From Fusobacterium sp. (lineage in GTDB: Bacteria; Fusobacteriota; Fusobacteriia; Fusobacteriales; Fusobacteriaceae): a DNA stretch of 12,047 nucleotides. Positions 1 through 7,136 of the stretch are shown here, one piece after another (position 1 is the stretch's first letter; each line of letters opens with the position of its first letter). The notes beneath the pieces were generated by a model. That model saw only the letters and a list, made by a program, of their open reading frames with translations. It was not told where the DNA came from and ran no database searches. The DNA lies in assembly GCA_019410665.1 (NCBI GenBank), contig DXSD01000060.1:1-12047 (forward strand), given 5' to 3'. The translations under genes and the position numbers were made by a program.

Positions 1-25
1 TAATCTCTTCTGGTCTAATGTTCAA
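1..25 (-). CDS. atpA: ATP synthase F1 subunit alpha, N-terminal fragment (runs off left edge)
   Basis: Only the first eight codons are present, reading (initiator)-N-I-R-P-E-E-I, which fits the usual beginning of bacterial F1 alpha subunits; the rest lies outside the window. The start is a TTG at 25..23. It is favoured by a strong ribosome binding site (34..41) and because no in-frame ATG lies nearby upstream. It follows atpH by 27 nt, in the standard delta-to-alpha gene order. The alpha subunit forms the non-catalytic nucleotide-binding sites of the F1 hexamer. The identity rests on position in the operon plus this short match, so it is well supported by context but not by domain content. 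Confidence 0.85.
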
Positions 26-33
26 CTGATTTA

Positions 34-41
34 CACCTCCT
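34..41 (-). promoter_or_regulatory. Ribosome binding site deciding the atpA TTG start
   Basis: AGGAGGTG on the minus strand lies 8 nt before the TTG at 25..23. An ATG overlapping the atpH stop codon (53..51) opens only a 12-codon frame that is out of register with atpA, so it is not the start. Confidence 0.8.
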
Positions 42-52
42 GTTACAAATCA

Positions 53-577
53 TTACTTCTTTCTTATATTATCTAGCTCTTTACGTATAGAACCATCTAT
101 TACAGTATCACCTATTCTAATGATACCTCCTCCTAAGATGCTCTTATCAATTTTTATAGCCAGTTTAACTTTTTTACCAGTTTTCTTTTCTAAATTTGCT
201 ATTAACTTAGCTTTTTGAGCTTCAGTAGGCTCAACAGCAAAAGTTGCCTCTACATCAAGAATTTGATTTTTCTCATAGTAGATTTTTAAATACTCAGCTG
301 TAATATTTCTGATGTTTTCCATTCTCTTTTTATCTAAGATATAGAAAATTATATTCTCTATTGTCTCCCCAGAGTTTTTAAACATCTCTTTTAAAACTTT
401 TTTCTTCTCATCTAACTCAATAAGAGGATGAGTGATAAAAGTTTTAAATTCATTATCATTTTTATAAAGCTCCATCATTTGATTTAAAGCTTCATATATC
501 TCTTTTACTTTATCACTAGAAACTGCGATTTCATAGATAGCCTCTGCATATCTTCTTCCTACTTGGTTAGCTATCAT
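53..577 (-). CDS. atpH: ATP synthase F1 subunit delta (OSCP homologue)
   Basis: A 174-residue protein of the OSCP/delta family, the peripheral-stalk subunit that joins the top of F1 to the b subunits. The N-terminal helical domain starts with the typical R-R-Y-A-E-A-I stretch (residues 8-14). The family's C-terminal signature, Gly-Gly followed by I-R-I-G-D, V-I-D and S-I-R, is at about residues 148-165. The ATG overlaps the TGA of atpF by 4 nt (ATGA), implying translational coupling, with a purine-rich GGGGAAG just upstream. Length and position between atpF and atpA are as expected. Nothing is missing or unusual. Confidence 0.96.
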   Translation of the reverse strand: MIANQVGRRYAEAIYEIAVSSDKVKEIYEALNQMMELYKNDNEFKTFITHPLIELDEKKKVLKEMFKNSGETIENIIFYILDKKRMENIRNITAEYLKIYYEKNQILDVEATFAVEPTEAQKAKLIANLEKKTGKKVKLAIKIDKSILGGGIIRIGDTVIDGSIRKELDNIRKK

Positions 578-1080
578 TTTTCTTCCCCTACCCCTTCTAT
601 AAACTCATCTATTAAGGTAGACTCGATTTTTGGATTTATTCTCTCTTCAATAAGTTTTTCAGCTAATTTAACTGCAAGAACTTTAACTTCTTCCTGTAAC
701 ATCTCCTTAGCATCTGTTTTCATTTTAAGAGCTTCCATTTCTGCAGTTTTTATGATTTTTTCTCTTTGAGTTTTAGCCTCATTTAAGATACTTTCTCTTC
801 TCTCATCTGCTTTTTTCTCAGCAGTTTTAAGAATTTCATTAGCTTCAATTTTAGCTTTTCTTAAAATTTCTTCAGATTCTTTTTGAAGTTTTATAGCTGC
901 TTTTTTATTTTCATCAGCTTCTCTTAAATCGCTAGTTATCTTTTCTTTTCTACTTTCTAACATTTTACCTAAAGGTTTTTTGAAATACTTGTTAAACACA
1001 AATACAAGTATAAAAAAGTTTATTATCTGCCAGAACATGTTAATATCTACTGATACTACTGGCATTATAGTTGTCGCCAA
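574..1080 (-). CDS. atpF: ATP synthase Fo subunit b
   Basis: A 168-residue peripheral-stalk subunit. An N-terminal membrane helix (about residues 13-32, from I-N-M-F-W-Q) is followed by a long, highly charged Lys/Glu-rich helix with heptad-like spacing, which forms the dimeric coiled coil reaching up to F1. From memory it resembles the Propionigenium modestum b subunit from the V-D-I-N-M-F-W-Q region to the C-terminal E-F-I-E motif. The start is a TTG at 1080..1078: an AAAGGAGG site lies 8 nt upstream, while the next ATG (codon 6) would be 23 nt away, which is too far. It is separated from atpE by 56 nt containing a hairpin and overlaps atpH by 4 nt. Confidence 0.95.
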   Translation of the reverse strand: MATTIMPVVSVDINMFWQIINFFILVFVFNKYFKKPLGKMLESRKEKITSDLREADENKKAAIKLQKESEEILRKAKIEANEILKTAEKKADERRESILNEAKTQREKIIKTAEMEALKMKTDAKEMLQEEVKVLAVKLAEKLIEERINPKIESTLIDEFIEGVGEEK

Positions 1081-1088
1081 ATTTTCTA

Positions 1089-1096
1089 CCTCCTTT
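1089..1096 (-). promoter_or_regulatory. Ribosome binding site deciding the atpF TTG start
   Basis: AAAGGAGG on the minus strand is 8 nt before the TTG at 1080. This near-perfect Shine-Dalgarno sequence supports the non-ATG start over the ATG 15 nt further on. Confidence 0.82.
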
Positions 1097-1103
1097 CCAG
1101 ATG

Positions 1104-1132
1104 ATAATCAGTTATTTTTTGTGACTGATTAT
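1104..1132 (-). repeat. Inverted repeat / mRNA hairpin between atpE and atpF
   Basis: The arms ATAATCAGT (minus-strand sense, 1132..1124) and ACTGATTAT (1112..1104) are exact reverse complements of 9 bp, with an 11-nt loop. The hairpin begins 4 nt after the atpE stop codon and ends 7 nt before the atpF ribosome binding site. There is no T run after it on the coding strand, so it does not look like an intrinsic terminator. A role in mRNA stability, processing or partial attenuation that raises atpE over downstream genes is possible but inferred. Confidence 0.7.
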
Positions 1133-1136
1133 AGGA

Positions 1137-1409
1137 TTATCCTAATAATCCAATGAAAGGATTTGCATACATTAATATTAATGATACAACTAGTGAGTAA
1201 ATACCTGTTGACTCAGATACTGCTTGTCCTAAAATCATTGTAGAGATGATATCTCCTTTTGCTTCTGGTTGTCTTGCTACTGATTCTACTGCTTTACCAG
1301 CTGCATAACCCTCTCCAATTCCTGGTCCTAATCCAGCTATCATTGCACATCCTACACCTACTGCTGATGCTGCTAATACTATTGTTTTTGCTAATAACAT
1401 TTGATCCAT
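1137..1409 (-). CDS. atpE: ATP synthase Fo subunit c (rotor ring), two-carboxylate Na+ type
   Basis: A 90-residue hairpin protein with two membrane helices joined by the polar loop A-R-Q-P-E (residues 45-49). Many copies form the rotor ring that carries the coupling ion. It closely resembles the Na+-binding c subunits of Ilyobacter and Propionigenium. The outer helix has V64, E66, S67, T68 and Y71, matching the Na+-binding V63/E65/S66/T67/Y70 shifted by one. The inner helix has G-I-G-E-G with Glu33 where those organisms have Gln32, which is the two-carboxylate arrangement described for the Fusobacterium nucleatum ring. A strong AGGAGGT site (1416..1422) lies close before the ATG, consistent with high expression. 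It follows atpB and precedes atpF. Confidence 0.97.
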   Translation of the reverse strand: MDQMLLAKTIVLAASAVGVGCAMIAGLGPGIGEGYAAGKAVESVARQPEAKGDIISTMILGQAVSESTGIYSLVVSLILMYANPFIGLLG

Positions 1410-1437
1410 TTTTTTACCTCCTGATATTTTTAAAACT

Positions 1438-2307
1438 TTATTCTTCTACATACTCACTGTCTCCAAGAGAACCTTGAATATATACCATACTTAACATTAT
1501 AAATACGAAACTTTGTACTAATCCTGAGAATAGGTCAAAGTATAAGTGTAATCCTGCAGGTATTGCTGCTGGAGCTCCCATATATAGAAGACCCATAATT
1601 ACTCCTCCTGCAAATGCGTTTCCGAAAAGTCTGACTGATATATTTACTGGTTTTGCAAACTCTCCAACAATATTTAATGGTAACATTACTGGAATTGGTG
1701 CTAAGAAACCTTTAAAATATCCTAAAACTCCATTTGTTTTTATACTTGCTTTTAAGAACATAAATGTTGTTAAAAGTGCTAATCCAACTGTTGTATTCAA
1801 GTCAGATGTTGGTGACCTAAATGCTGGGGCAAAAGTTATATGTCCATCAGCTATAGAAAACCATGGAATTGGAAAGAAACTTATTGTATTTGCTGTAAAT
1901 ATAAATAGAAATAGTGGTCCAATATATGATAGATATTTTTTCTTCCATGAACCCATCATCTGTCCTACTACACCATCTAAAAAAGCATATATACTTTCTA
2001 AGATAAGTTGTAATTTTCCTGGGATTACTTCTAATTTACTTGTTCCAACTCTAAAAAGTATAAACATAAATAATATTAAAAACCAAGTAGTAACTACTGT
2101 AATTGTAACTGGTAACCCATAGCTACCATTTGCTGTTTCCATTGCAAAAGGTATCTTATGAAGGAACTCTGGTAATGGAATAAAGAAGACTACTCTTGGT
2201 CCTTCTACCAAAGGGGGTACCTGAAACTCTATAAAACTCAGTTTTCTTATAATTCCTCCAATTGCTGCTATAATAGCTATTGGAATAAGTGTTTTTAGCT
2301 TGTTCAT
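1438..2307 (-). CDS. atpB: ATP synthase Fo subunit a
   Basis: A 289-residue polytopic membrane protein, the stator half-channel subunit against which the c ring rotates. The invariant arginine is Arg226 in N-I-S-V-R-L-F-G-N (residues 222-230), the number I recall for the Ilyobacter tartaricus a subunit. Around it are P-L-N-I-V-G-E-F-A-K-P (210-220) and the C-terminal H-L-Y-F-D-L-F-S-G (254-262), followed by the last transmembrane helix; D-L-N-T-T-V-G lies at 169-175. There are about five or six hydrophobic segments. The ATG is preceded by AAAGGAGGG at a slightly long distance (about 11 nt). It lies between atpI and atpE as in other Na+-translocating ATP synthases. Confidence 0.97.
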   Translation of the reverse strand: MNKLKTLIPIAIIAAIGGIIRKLSFIEFQVPPLVEGPRVVFFIPLPEFLHKIPFAMETANGSYGLPVTITVVTTWFLILFMFILFRVGTSKLEVIPGKLQLILESIYAFLDGVVGQMMGSWKKKYLSYIGPLFLFIFTANTISFFPIPWFSIADGHITFAPAFRSPTSDLNTTVGLALLTTFMFLKASIKTNGVLGYFKGFLAPIPVMLPLNIVGEFAKPVNISVRLFGNAFAGGVIMGLLYMGAPAAIPAGLHLYFDLFSGLVQSFVFIMLSMVYIQGSLGDSEYVEE

Positions 2308-2335
2308 TGGTTACTAAACCCTCCTTTCTTCATAA

Positions 2336-2713
2336 TTATTTTAGGGTTTTATCCCTTGCTTTTAAAATTTTATCAGAAAGAGCCATAAGTAAGATATTAG
2401 CTTTTACACTTAGAAGCCCTAGTCCCGAACAAATTACCATAGATAACCCAAAATACTTGGCCATCACTCCTAAATAAACTCCATATATAACATATCTTTG
2501 AAGATATCCAAAAATCCCTCTTTTATATGAACCTTGATGGGTTGCTACTATATTCTTTACATCTAAACATAATAAATAAAGTCCTAAGATAGATACTAAA
2601 ACTCCTGAAAACATACCTAAGTAAATCTCTTTACTCCCTGTAACAACTCCATAAATTAAAATTATTATAGCTGTTATTCCTGTTCGTTTAAATAAAACCT
2701 TTATCCTATCCAC
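2336..2713 (-). CDS. atpI: AtpI-like ATP synthase accessory membrane protein
   Basis: A 125-residue hydrophobic protein with about four predicted membrane segments (roughly residues 12-25, 30-50, 70-87 and 89-112) and a basic C-terminus. Size, topology and position directly before atpB fit the AtpI/UncI family (ATP synthase I chain), whose members help c-ring assembly in some bacteria and are often dispensable. The start is GTG at 2713..2711, with AAGGTGG 4 nt upstream and only 9 nt from the end of the preceding gene. Sequence conservation in this family is low, so the assignment leans on context. Confidence 0.8.
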   Translation of the reverse strand: MDRIKVLFKRTGITAIIILIYGVVTGSKEIYLGMFSGVLVSILGLYLLCLDVKNIVATHQGSYKRGIFGYLQRYVIYGVYLGVMAKYFGLSMVICSGLGLLSVKANILLMALSDKILKARDKTLK

Positions 2714-2722
2714 TTAACCACC

Positions 2723-2941
2723 TTATTTTTTCATTATTGCTATATAAGCATTATAAAATCCACTTATAACACCTATTATAACTAAAATAACAAAAAGACC
2801 TGTACTCTTAAAAAAATATCTCTCTATCAATTTATAGATTCCTATATAAAGAAGAATATTTCCTATTACTAAAAAGCCTAAATAAGTTAATAGAGATAAT
2901 GCATGTACTATATCTTTTGTTATCCATTTAATATATTTCAT
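2723..2941 (-). CDS. atpZ: AtpZ-like small membrane protein, first gene of the atp operon
   Basis: A 72-residue protein with two membrane segments (about residues 17-35 and 47-68) and the C-terminal G-F-Y-N-A-Y-I-A-I-M-K-K stretch typical of the AtpZ / 'F0F1-ATPase subunit' family. AtpZ has been linked to AtpI and to divalent cation transport in alkaliphilic Bacillus; a role in this organism is not shown. It is the first gene after the promoter at 2969..2997. The ATG has a GAGGG ribosome binding site with short spacing. Identification rests on size, topology and position. Confidence 0.75.
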   Translation of the reverse strand: MKYIKWITKDIVHALSLLTYLGFLVIGNILLYIGIYKLIERYFFKSTGLFVILVIIGVISGFYNAYIAIMKK

Positions 2942-2968
2942 ATACCCTCACTAAATTTCACTACCATA

Positions 2969-2997
2969 ATTCTATAATATAAAACAAAAATAGTCAA
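2969..2997 (-). promoter_or_regulatory. Sigma70-type promoter of the atp operon
   Basis: On the minus strand a -35 box TTGACT (2997..2992, 5 of 6 consensus) and a -10 box TAGAAT (2974..2969, 5 of 6) are separated by exactly 17 nt, followed by a short leader of about 20 nt to the atpZ ATG. The sequence upstream of the -35 is A/T-rich, as in UP-element-bearing promoters. It lies in the 108-nt gap after the methyltransferase gene, where I see no strong terminator, so some transcription may also enter from upstream. Confidence 0.8.
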
Positions 2998-3049
2998 ACT
3001 TATTATGATTTTTGAATAAAATTATTTTTTATAATGTTATAAATATCAC

Positions 3050-3757
3050 TTATTTCTTCAATAAATATATCCATCTTTTTCCAGCTATTTTGTCATTAAC
3101 GATTTTATTTAAAACAATAAGTCCTGTTTTGCTTACAGTTTTTTCTATTTCTGAGCTAGAAAAAATTTTTTTAGCATAAGACTCAGTTAACTTATCCCAA
3201 CTTCCACGAGAATTTTTTAAAAAATATGTGGCATCTATATAGTCTATCCCCTCTTCTACCTCATGTTCCCATATACAAGTTAACTCTTTTCTGTTATCAA
3301 CAAAAAGTCCTCCTGGAAACATACTCTCCATAAACTCTCTGTCTACCACATCAAAAATATATATACCTCCAGGGTTTAAAGAGTTTTTTACACTTTCTAA
3401 ATGACTTTCCAACTCTTCGACACTTGTCAGATGATTTACAGTATCAAAAAGAGAAACCATTATATCATACTTATATCCAGTATCAAACTCTACCATATCT
3501 CCTAAAAAAAGTTTTACATCTCTATGTTTTAATTTTTTCTGAGCTATTTTTAGCATCTCTTCAGATAGATCCATTCCATCACACTGATAATTTTTAGCCA
3601 TTCTTAACAGAAGTTCTCCAGTTCCACAACCTATATCTAAAAGTTTTTTTCCATCTGGCTGTCCCTCTTGAATAAGCTCTTCTACCTGTTTTTCCCAAGC
3701 ACCATAATCTGAAAATTCCATAAATTTATCATATAATTTTGAGAAACTCTTATACAT
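3050..3757 (-). CDS. Class I SAM-dependent methyltransferase (YqeM-like)
   Basis: A 235-residue cytoplasmic protein with a Rossmann-type methyltransferase fold. Motif I is L-L-D-I-G-C-G-T-G-E (residues 39-48), the acidic residue binding the SAM ribose is Asp63 in G-M-D-L-S, G-D-M (86-88) fits the adenine loop, and Y-D-I-M-V-S-L-F-D (97-105) is the post-motif strand. The opening M-Y-K-S-F-S-K-L-Y-D and overall layout recall Bacillus YqeM, whose substrate I cannot name. The ATG follows an AGGAG site 6 nt upstream and lies 15 nt after glmM, so it is probably co-transcribed with glmM. Family is confident, substrate unknown. Confidence 0.88.
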   Translation of the reverse strand: MYKSFSKLYDKFMEFSDYGAWEKQVEELIQEGQPDGKKLLDIGCGTGELLLRMAKNYQCDGMDLSEEMLKIAQKKLKHRDVKLFLGDMVEFDTGYKYDIMVSLFDTVNHLTSVEELESHLESVKNSLNPGGIYIFDVVDREFMESMFPGGLFVDNRKELTCIWEHEVEEGIDYIDATYFLKNSRGSWDKLTESYAKKIFSSSEIEKTVSKTGLIVLNKIVNDKIAGKRWIYLLKK

Positions 3758-3772
3758 ATATCTCTCCTATCT

Positions 3773-5128
3773 TTAAGCTAGCTCTTTTTCTACAACTTCT
3801 GCTATCTCAGTTACAACTCTTTCTACTACATCCATCTCTTTTCCTTCTACCATTACTCTTACTAATGGCTCAGTTCCAGAAGTTCTAACTAAAACTCTTC
3901 CTAATCCTTCCATCTCTTTCTCTTTTATTGCTATAAAATCTGTTATATTTTTATTTTGATTCCAAATATTTTTCTTTTGGTTATTAACTCTCACATTTAC
4001 AAGTTTTTGAGGCCAATCTTTTATATCACTTACAACTTCATCTAAGTATTTCTTCTCATCTCTTAAAGCTTCAACTAACTTTAATGAGCTTAATACTCCA
4101 TCTCCTGTAGTTGCATAGTTTAAAAGAATTATGTGTCCAGATTGTTCTCCACCTATAACAGCATCATGTTCTATCATTTTTTCAAGCACATATCTATCTC
4201 CAACATTAGCTCTTATAAGTTTTATATCATTTTCTTTAAGATAATTTTCAAATCCCATATTACTCATTACTGTAGTAACTACTTGATCTCCTTTTAATTC
4301 TCCTTTTCTCTTCATTCCAAGAGCAAGTGTTGCAATTATCTTATCTCCATCTATTATATTTCCAAATCTATCCACAGCAATAAGTCTGTCTGCATCGCCA
4401 TCATAAGCAAGACCTAAATCTGCCTCATAACCTACAACAACTTTTGATAAAATTTCTGGATGAGTAGATCCACATTTAACATTTATATTTGTTCCATTAG
4501 GAGCATCATTTATAATAACTACCTCAGCTCCTAAAGCTAAAAATACATCTTTAGCTACTCTATAAGCAGATCCATTAGCTGTATCTACAACTATTTTCAT
4601 TCCAGAAAAATCACCATTTACTGAACTTAATAAATGATCTCTGTATAAGTAATACTCATCTTCTGCATACTTAAATTTTCCTACTTTATCTCCAGCTATT
4701 GGATTTGATAATATTGTTGGATCATCCATCAATCTTTCTATCTCTAATTCTACCTCATCTGGTAATTTATATCCATTTCCTGCAAAAACTTTAAGTCCAT
4801 TATCTTTAGCTGGATTGTGAGAAGCTGATATCATAATTCCTGCATCAGCTTTTTTAGCTTTTGTTAAATAAGCTACTGCTGGAGTCGAAATTACTCCCAC
4901 AAAGTCTACTGATACTCCCATAGAAGTTAATCCAGCTAATAATGCTGATCTTAACATATATCCAGAAATTCTTGTATCACAACCTAAAATAACTTTAATT
5001 TTTTTCTTATCTGGATTTTCTCTTTTTAAATAAAATCCTAAGGCATATCCAAGTCTTAAGGCTATATCCACTGTTAATTCTCTATTAGCTTCTCCCCTTA
5101 TTCCGTCTGTTCCAAAGTATTTCCTCAT
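3773..5128 (-). CDS. glmM: Phosphoglucosamine mutase
   Basis: Converts glucosamine-6-phosphate to glucosamine-1-phosphate, feeding UDP-GlcNAc for peptidoglycan and lipopolysaccharide. The 451-residue length is typical. All alpha-D-phosphohexomutase signatures are present: the catalytic phosphoserine loop S-A-S-H-N-P (101-106, Ser103 expected to be phosphorylated), the metal-binding D-G-D-A-D-R (243-248), the sugar-binding G-G-E-Q-S-G-H (326-332) and the phosphate-binding R-T-S-G-T-E-P (415-421). The N-terminal F-G-T-D-G-I-R-G is the GlmM opening. The ATG overlaps the TGA of the preceding gene by 4 nt, with AAGGAG 9 nt upstream, implying translational coupling. Confidence 0.97.
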   Translation of the reverse strand: MRKYFGTDGIRGEANRELTVDIALRLGYALGFYLKRENPDKKKIKVILGCDTRISGYMLRSALLAGLTSMGVSVDFVGVISTPAVAYLTKAKKADAGIMISASHNPAKDNGLKVFAGNGYKLPDEVELEIERLMDDPTILSNPIAGDKVGKFKYAEDEYYLYRDHLLSSVNGDFSGMKIVVDTANGSAYRVAKDVFLALGAEVVIINDAPNGTNINVKCGSTHPEILSKVVVGYEADLGLAYDGDADRLIAVDRFGNIIDGDKIIATLALGMKRKGELKGDQVVTTVMSNMGFENYLKENDIKLIRANVGDRYVLEKMIEHDAVIGGEQSGHIILLNYATTGDGVLSSLKLVEALRDEKKYLDEVVSDIKDWPQKLVNVRVNNQKKNIWNQNKNITDFIAIKEKEMEGLGRVLVRTSGTEPLVRVMVEGKEMDVVERVVTEIAEVVEKELA

Positions 5129-5640
5129 TTTATATTACTCCTTCTCAAATTTAATTTTTCCCCAATAAAACCTGTGATTACTCCTGCCCCTACACCAATA
5201 ATTAAAAAAATCCACACAAACCCCAATATAGATCTTGAATATATTGATACATTTCTAAATAAAAGAAAATATACAACTATTAGTTGAAGTAGGTTGTGTA
5301 GAAAAGCTGATAATGAGCTAATTGCTATAAGTGAAAGGTAATCTCTAAATCTATATAATCCAATCATAAATATAGTAGTTAAGGTTCCAGCTACTAAGCT
5401 TATTATAAACCCAGGGGTAAATAGTGTTCCTAGCATTAATCCTTGAATAAATATTCTTAACATTGATAACTCTATAGCAAATTTTGAATCAAATTTTTCA
5501 AGGGCTATCAAAACAGCTATGTTAGATAGCCCTATTTTCATCCAAGGAAATGGTTTAGGAATAAAATTTTCTGCAATAGAGAGATATAAAGAAACCAAAA
5601 CTAAAGCTGTTAGATATATCTCTCTTCTATTTTCTTTCAT
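5125..5640 (-). CDS. Gx transporter / 'heptaprenyl diphosphate synthase component I' family membrane protein
   Basis: A 171-residue integral membrane protein with about five hydrophobic segments. The N-terminal region I-P-K-P-F-P-W-M-K-I-G-L-S-N (27-40) is characteristic of the family labelled heptaprenyl diphosphate synthase component I, also called Gx transporter. The fold resembles ECF-type transporter S components, and the enzyme name is probably historical: no prenyl synthase catalytic Asp-rich motif is visible. The start codon shares one base with the purB stop (TAATG) and the stop overlaps the glmM start, so it sits inside a translationally coupled purB-this-glmM cluster. Ligand unknown; I would not assert a role in isoprenoid synthesis. 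Confidence 0.8.
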   Translation of the reverse strand: MKENRREIYLTALVLVSLYLSIAENFIPKPFPWMKIGLSNIAVLIALEKFDSKFAIELSMLRIFIQGLMLGTLFTPGFIISLVAGTLTTIFMIGLYRFRDYLSLIAISSLSAFLHNLLQLIVVYFLLFRNVSIYSRSILGFVWIFLIIGVGAGVITGFIGEKLNLRRSNIK

Positions 5641-7073
5641 TAAACTCTTAAAGCTGCTTTCATCCCTAATCTGTCACTATATTTTTCTAAGATTGGTTTA
5701 ACTTCTATATCTATAAACTCCTCTGTCTGCTTAGGAGAAAATCCTATAAAGTTCTTAGGATCTAGAATCTCTAATAATCTTTCTTTATCTAAGTTAAAAT
5801 ATTTATCATTTAAAATTCTTTCAATTAAATCGTTATCTTTTCCTTCAACTTTTACATTTTTTCCTGCTTCCATAGAGTGTACTCTTATTCTTTCATGAAG
5901 CTCTTGTCTATCTCCACCATTTTTTACACACTCCATTATTATATACTCAGTTGACATAAATGGTAATTCAGACATAATTCTTTTTTCTATCATTTTTGGA
6001 TAAACTACTAATCCGTCTAATACATTTTTCCAAATTATTAATATCGCATCTACTGCTAAAAATGCTTGTGGCAGTGATAATCTCTTGTTTGCTGAATCAT
6101 CTAAAGTTCTCTCAAACCATTGAGTAGAAGCTGTCATAGCTGTACTTTGTTGTAATGCTATTACAAATTTAGCTAATGATGATATTCTCTCACTTCTCAT
6201 AGGATTTCTCTTATAAGCCATTGCTGATGAACCTATTTGACTTTTCTCAAATGGTTCCTCTACCTCTTTTAGGTGTTGTAAAAGTCTTAAATCATTTGTA
6301 AATTTATGAGCTGATTGAGCAATATTTGCAAGTAGATTCATTACTTCAGAGTCAACTTTTCTATCATAAGTTTGACCTGTTACTAAAAATCTCTTATCAA
6401 ATCCCATTTTCTCAGTTATTCTTCTATCTAACTCTTTTACTTTTTCAAAATCTCCATCAAAAAGCTCTTGGAAACTTGCTTGTGTTCCAGTTGTTCCCTT
6501 TACTCCTCTAAATCTTAAAGTTTTTTCTCTAAATTCTAACTCTTCAAAATCTAATAATAAACTTTGTAACCATAGTGTTGCTCTTTTTCCAACAGTTGTA
6601 AGTTGAGCTGCTTGGAAATGAGTAAATCCTAAAGTAGGTAAATCTTTATTTTCCATAGCAAATTTTGACATTTCAGCAATTACATTTACTAACTTAGTTT
6701 TTATTATATCTAATCCATCTTTTATTTGAATTAGATCAGTATTGTCTCCTACATAAGCACTTGTAGCTCCTAAGTGGATTATAGGCATAGCCTTTGGTGC
6801 CTGTGTTCCAAAAGTATGTACATGAGCCATTACATCATGTCTAAATTCAGCCTCTTTTTTTGCAGCAAGTTCATAATCAATATTATAAACATTTGCTTTC
6901 ATCTCTTCAATTTGCTCATCAGTAATATTTAATCCTAACTCTTTTTCTGCCTCAGCTAAGGCTATCCAAAGTTTTCTCCATGTAGAAAATTTCTTATCAG
7001 GTGAGAAGTTTTCTAACATCTCCTTTGAGCTATATCTTTCTGCTAAAGGGTTTGAATAAATATTTGTTTCCAT
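5640..7073 (-). CDS. purB: Adenylosuccinate lyase
   Basis: Cleaves adenylosuccinate to AMP plus fumarate and SAICAR to AICAR plus fumarate in purine synthesis. The protein is 477 residues, within the family range. It carries the fumarase/aspartase superfamily signature G-S-S-A-M-A-Y-K-R-N-P (281-291), which holds the flexible-loop catalytic serine. Conserved histidine segments are R-H-D-V-M-A-H (78-84, then His86) and G-F-T-H-F-Q-A-A-Q (149-157). In the signature, Ala replaces the proline often seen after Met (A-M-A-Y), as in many PurB proteins. The ATG follows AAGGAAGG. It is 63 nt from rimI and shares one base with the next gene. Confidence 0.96.
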   Translation of the reverse strand: METNIYSNPLAERYSSKEMLENFSPDKKFSTWRKLWIALAEAEKELGLNITDEQIEEMKANVYNIDYELAAKKEAEFRHDVMAHVHTFGTQAPKAMPIIHLGATSAYVGDNTDLIQIKDGLDIIKTKLVNVIAEMSKFAMENKDLPTLGFTHFQAAQLTTVGKRATLWLQSLLLDFEELEFREKTLRFRGVKGTTGTQASFQELFDGDFEKVKELDRRITEKMGFDKRFLVTGQTYDRKVDSEVMNLLANIAQSAHKFTNDLRLLQHLKEVEEPFEKSQIGSSAMAYKRNPMRSERISSLAKFVIALQQSTAMTASTQWFERTLDDSANKRLSLPQAFLAVDAILIIWKNVLDGLVVYPKMIEKRIMSELPFMSTEYIIMECVKNGGDRQELHERIRVHSMEAGKNVKVEGKDNDLIERILNDKYFNLDKERLLEILDPKNFIGFSPKQTEEFIDIEVKPILEKYSDRLGMKAALRV

Positions 7074-7136
7074 CTTTTACCTTCCTTTTCCATTGGTTAT
7101 TTTATTAATTTTTTGTGATTGATTTGTGTATTATTT

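Noticed and set aside
3000..3049. Possible terminator after the methyltransferase gene
   Set aside because: Only A/T-only 5-bp pairings such as ATTAT/ATAAT can form; without a GC-containing stem this is not a credible intrinsic terminator.
7074..7136. Possible promoter before purB (TAAAAT at 7104..7099)
   Set aside because: No acceptable -35 at 16-18 nt and no TGn extension; TAAAAT is easily found by chance in such A/T-rich sequence.
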